This document shows, one piece after another, positions 38,647-39,841 of a stretch of DNA of 39,841 bases. Position 1 is the first letter of the stretch. Each line of letters begins with the position of its first letter. The translations under genes were made by a program, and so were the position numbers. The notes under the pieces were generated by a model. The model made no database searches. It was not told the origin of the DNA and saw only the letters and a program-made list of their open reading frames with translations. Origin of the DNA: an uncultured Clostridia bacterium (GTDB lineage Bacteria > Bacillota > Clostridia > Oscillospirales > Ruminococcaceae); assembly GCA_944385925.1 (NCBI GenBank), contig CALWZE010000052.1, positions 1 to 39,841 on the forward strand. Reading direction: 5' to 3'.

Positions 38647-39735
38647 CTACGCCGTGATTTTCATCTCCGCGGCGTTGGTGTCGCGCACGACGGCAAGATA
38701 GGTGCGCCCCGCGTTGAGCTGGAGCGGCTCACCGTTCGCGCGGGTGAGTTCGAAGCCGTTTGCATAGTCGGTTTTTTTCCAGAGGATCTCTTCATAGCCG
38801 CCGGCAGAGAAATAATATCCCATGCCGCCGGAGACGAAATCGACCTTGATCAGCTCGGTACCTTCGATGTTGGAAAAACCGCCATAGAGCACAAGCAGAT
38901 TTTCAAAGGCAAGCTGGGCATCGCCGTTTCCGGCATCGGTCTGGGGTTTGCCAAACTGCCATTTAAGATAAAGGCCGCTTTGTTCATCCAGACGAAAATC
39001 CCCGTCATAGTTGTGCGAAATGGAAAACTGCACCTCAGAGACCTGTCCGCCCTCGGGTACGATTTGTTCTTCTTCCGGCAGGAAGTTAAAGGCGGTCAGG
39101 CCGGAGGTGGATTCCGCCTTGAGTTTGGCGTCGTCCAGTGTTGCGTCGATCAGGCTGCCGGAAGTGAACTTGCAGTGTTCGGTTGCATAACCGGTCGCAA
39201 GACGCTCCTTGTCGATCCAGAGCGCTCCCGGCAGGACATTGGCGTCCAGTGTGCGGAATCCGTGCTCGGCGAGCGCTTTGTCCGCATAAATTGAACTGCC
39301 GATATGTACGATGATCGGATCAAGCTGGTAGATCGCCTCCAGAAACTGGTCGCGCAGTGAACGGACCGAGCCGATCAGCGGCACCTCACGGGTGTCGGCG
39401 TAAAGTGCCATAAAACGGGTAATGCCGCCTTCCGTTTCCATCTCGATAAGCACATCTGCCTGAGACAGACCATATTGCGGCCAGCTGTCATAGATGTTGT
39501 TGACTGCCACGGCGTACGGACGCTGGCCAATGCGGTCGCTCGCCATGTCGCTTCTGCCGGTCAGCGGATTCAGCGCGTTTTTCTGCGCGGAAACCTCGAC
39601 GGTGCCGTAGCTGTCCGATGTGCCTGCGAACTCATCCGCAACCGGATCAAGATCGATGACAGTCTCAGGATCGCTGCAGCCGGCGCAGCCGAATACAAAA
39701 ACGAGGCAGATTAACAACAATACAAGACGTTTCAT
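38647..39735 (-). CDS. DUF3048 (YerB-like) lipoprotein, copy 2
   Basis: 362 residues. MKRLVLLLICLVFVFGCAGC is a lipoprotein signal with two possible anchor cysteines. The body matches copy 1: NPLTGRSDMASDRIGQRPYAVAVNN, GLSQADVLIEMETEGGITRFMALYAD, PLIGSVRSLRDQ, YEEILWKKTDYANGF and PLQLNAGRTYLAVV. The sequences have diverged widely apart from these blocks, so the duplication is old. ATG 39735 follows AAGGAG by seven bases; the longer reading to 39804 is rejected because it contains the promoter. It is first in a two-gene operon. Confidence 0.9.
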   Translation of the reverse strand: MKRLVLLLICLVFVFGCAGCSDPETVIDLDPVADEFAGTSDSYGTVEVSAQKNALNPLTGRSDMASDRIGQRPYAVAVNNIYDSWPQYGLSQADVLIEMETEGGITRFMALYADTREVPLIGSVRSLRDQFLEAIYQLDPIIVHIGSSIYADKALAEHGFRTLDANVLPGALWIDKERLATGYATEHCKFTSGSLIDATLDDAKLKAESTSGLTAFNFLPEEEQIVPEGGQVSEVQFSISHNYDGDFRLDEQSGLYLKWQFGKPQTDAGNGDAQLAFENLLVLYGGFSNIEGTELIKVDFVSGGMGYYFSAGGYEEILWKKTDYANGFELTRANGEPLQLNAGRTYLAVVRDTNAAEMKITA

Positions 39736-39756
39736 GGCGCTACTCCTTTGCAAACG

Positions 39757-39772
39757 GTTGACAATTGTCAAC
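39757..39772. promoter_or_regulatory. Perfect 16-bp palindromic operator
   Basis: GTTGACAATTGTCAAC is a perfect palindrome placed just after the -10 and over the expected transcription start of the DUF3048 operon. Size and symmetry fit a MarR- or TetR-type repressor site; the regulator is not in the window. Confidence 0.75.
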
Positions 39773-39775
39773 TCT

Positions 39776-39804
39776 ATAATAGACGGTTGATTTACAGTTG
39801 TCAA
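39776..39804 (-). promoter_or_regulatory. Strong promoter of the DUF3048 operon
   Basis: Minus strand: TTGACA (39804-39799), 17 bp, TATTAT (39781-39776). Near-consensus. Confidence 0.85.
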
Positions 39805-39806
39805 CC
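39785..39806. promoter_or_regulatory. Second, imperfect operator overlapping the -35
   Basis: GGTTGA-N10-TCAACC. Its half TTGTCAAC (39798-39805) repeats the half at 39765-39772 exactly 33 bp away, about three helical turns, so two repressor dimers could sit on the same face of the DNA. Confidence 0.55.
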
Positions 39807-39841
39807 TTTTTGGGGGGAATTTATTTACATATATGACATCG

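Overview
The window looks like a piece of a chromosome from an anaerobic Firmicute of class Clostridia, probably near the Ruminococcaceae/Oscillospirales. This is inferred from gene content (a HemA fused to a siroheme-synthase domain, an AsrC-like sulfite reductase, larE-larB-larC, DUF3048, DUF1836, DUF3887, VanZ, and BlaI with an M56 peptidase), strong AGGAGG-type ribosome binding sites, several TTG starts and moderately GC-rich coding DNA. No rRNA, tRNA, insertion sequence, prophage or CRISPR array was seen. The region reads as ordinary chromosome made of short operons separated by well-formed intrinsic terminators and sigma-A-type promoters.

Layout. Positions 1-3422 (minus): tetrapyrrole genes hemA (fused to a precorrin-2 dehydrogenase domain), hemC and a cobA-hemD fusion cut by the left edge; together these lead from glutamyl-tRNA toward siroheme. 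3701-4498: a TVP38/DedA-like membrane protein. 4642-6602: a LysR regulator divergent from a small siroheme/4Fe-4S sulfite (or nitrite) reductase, a likely consumer of the siroheme. 6744-8072: a neurotransmitter:sodium symporter family transporter. 8442-11908: a heterodimeric ABC exporter with one degenerate ATP site. 12523-16566: a large polytopic membrane protein overlapping proB, then proA. 16940-19112: a LUD-domain protein, a small PH-domain membrane protein and threonine aldolase. 19322-22373: a small lipoprotein, a UPF0126/TRIC-type channel, a tiny zinc ribbon, an HD phosphohydrolase and a PHP phosphatase.

22443-25624: a structured intergenic stretch, then a strong promoter, a hairpin and a terminator ahead of larE-larB-larC (nickel-pincer cofactor synthesis, with no larA in view). 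25961-32142: a ROK sugar kinase, VanZ-like protein, DUF3887 lipoprotein, DUF1836 regulator, SGNH hydrolase and GH13 alpha-glucosidase. 32627-34714: a zinc-ribbon, membrane-anchored protein with a large outer domain. 34867-37028 (minus): BlaI plus an M56 peptidase whose outer part resembles an inactive LytM/M23 domain instead of a penicillin sensor. 37500-39735 (minus): two tandem DUF3048 lipoproteins behind a near-consensus promoter with a perfect 16-bp palindromic operator.

The observations most worth following are the terminator-bearing leader of the lar operon, the palindromic operator at the right edge, the M56/LytM-like sensor, the coupling of an unknown membrane protein to proline synthesis, and the HemA fusion that appears to lack the usual dimerisation domain. 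Protein families are assigned by recognising motifs, without any database search.
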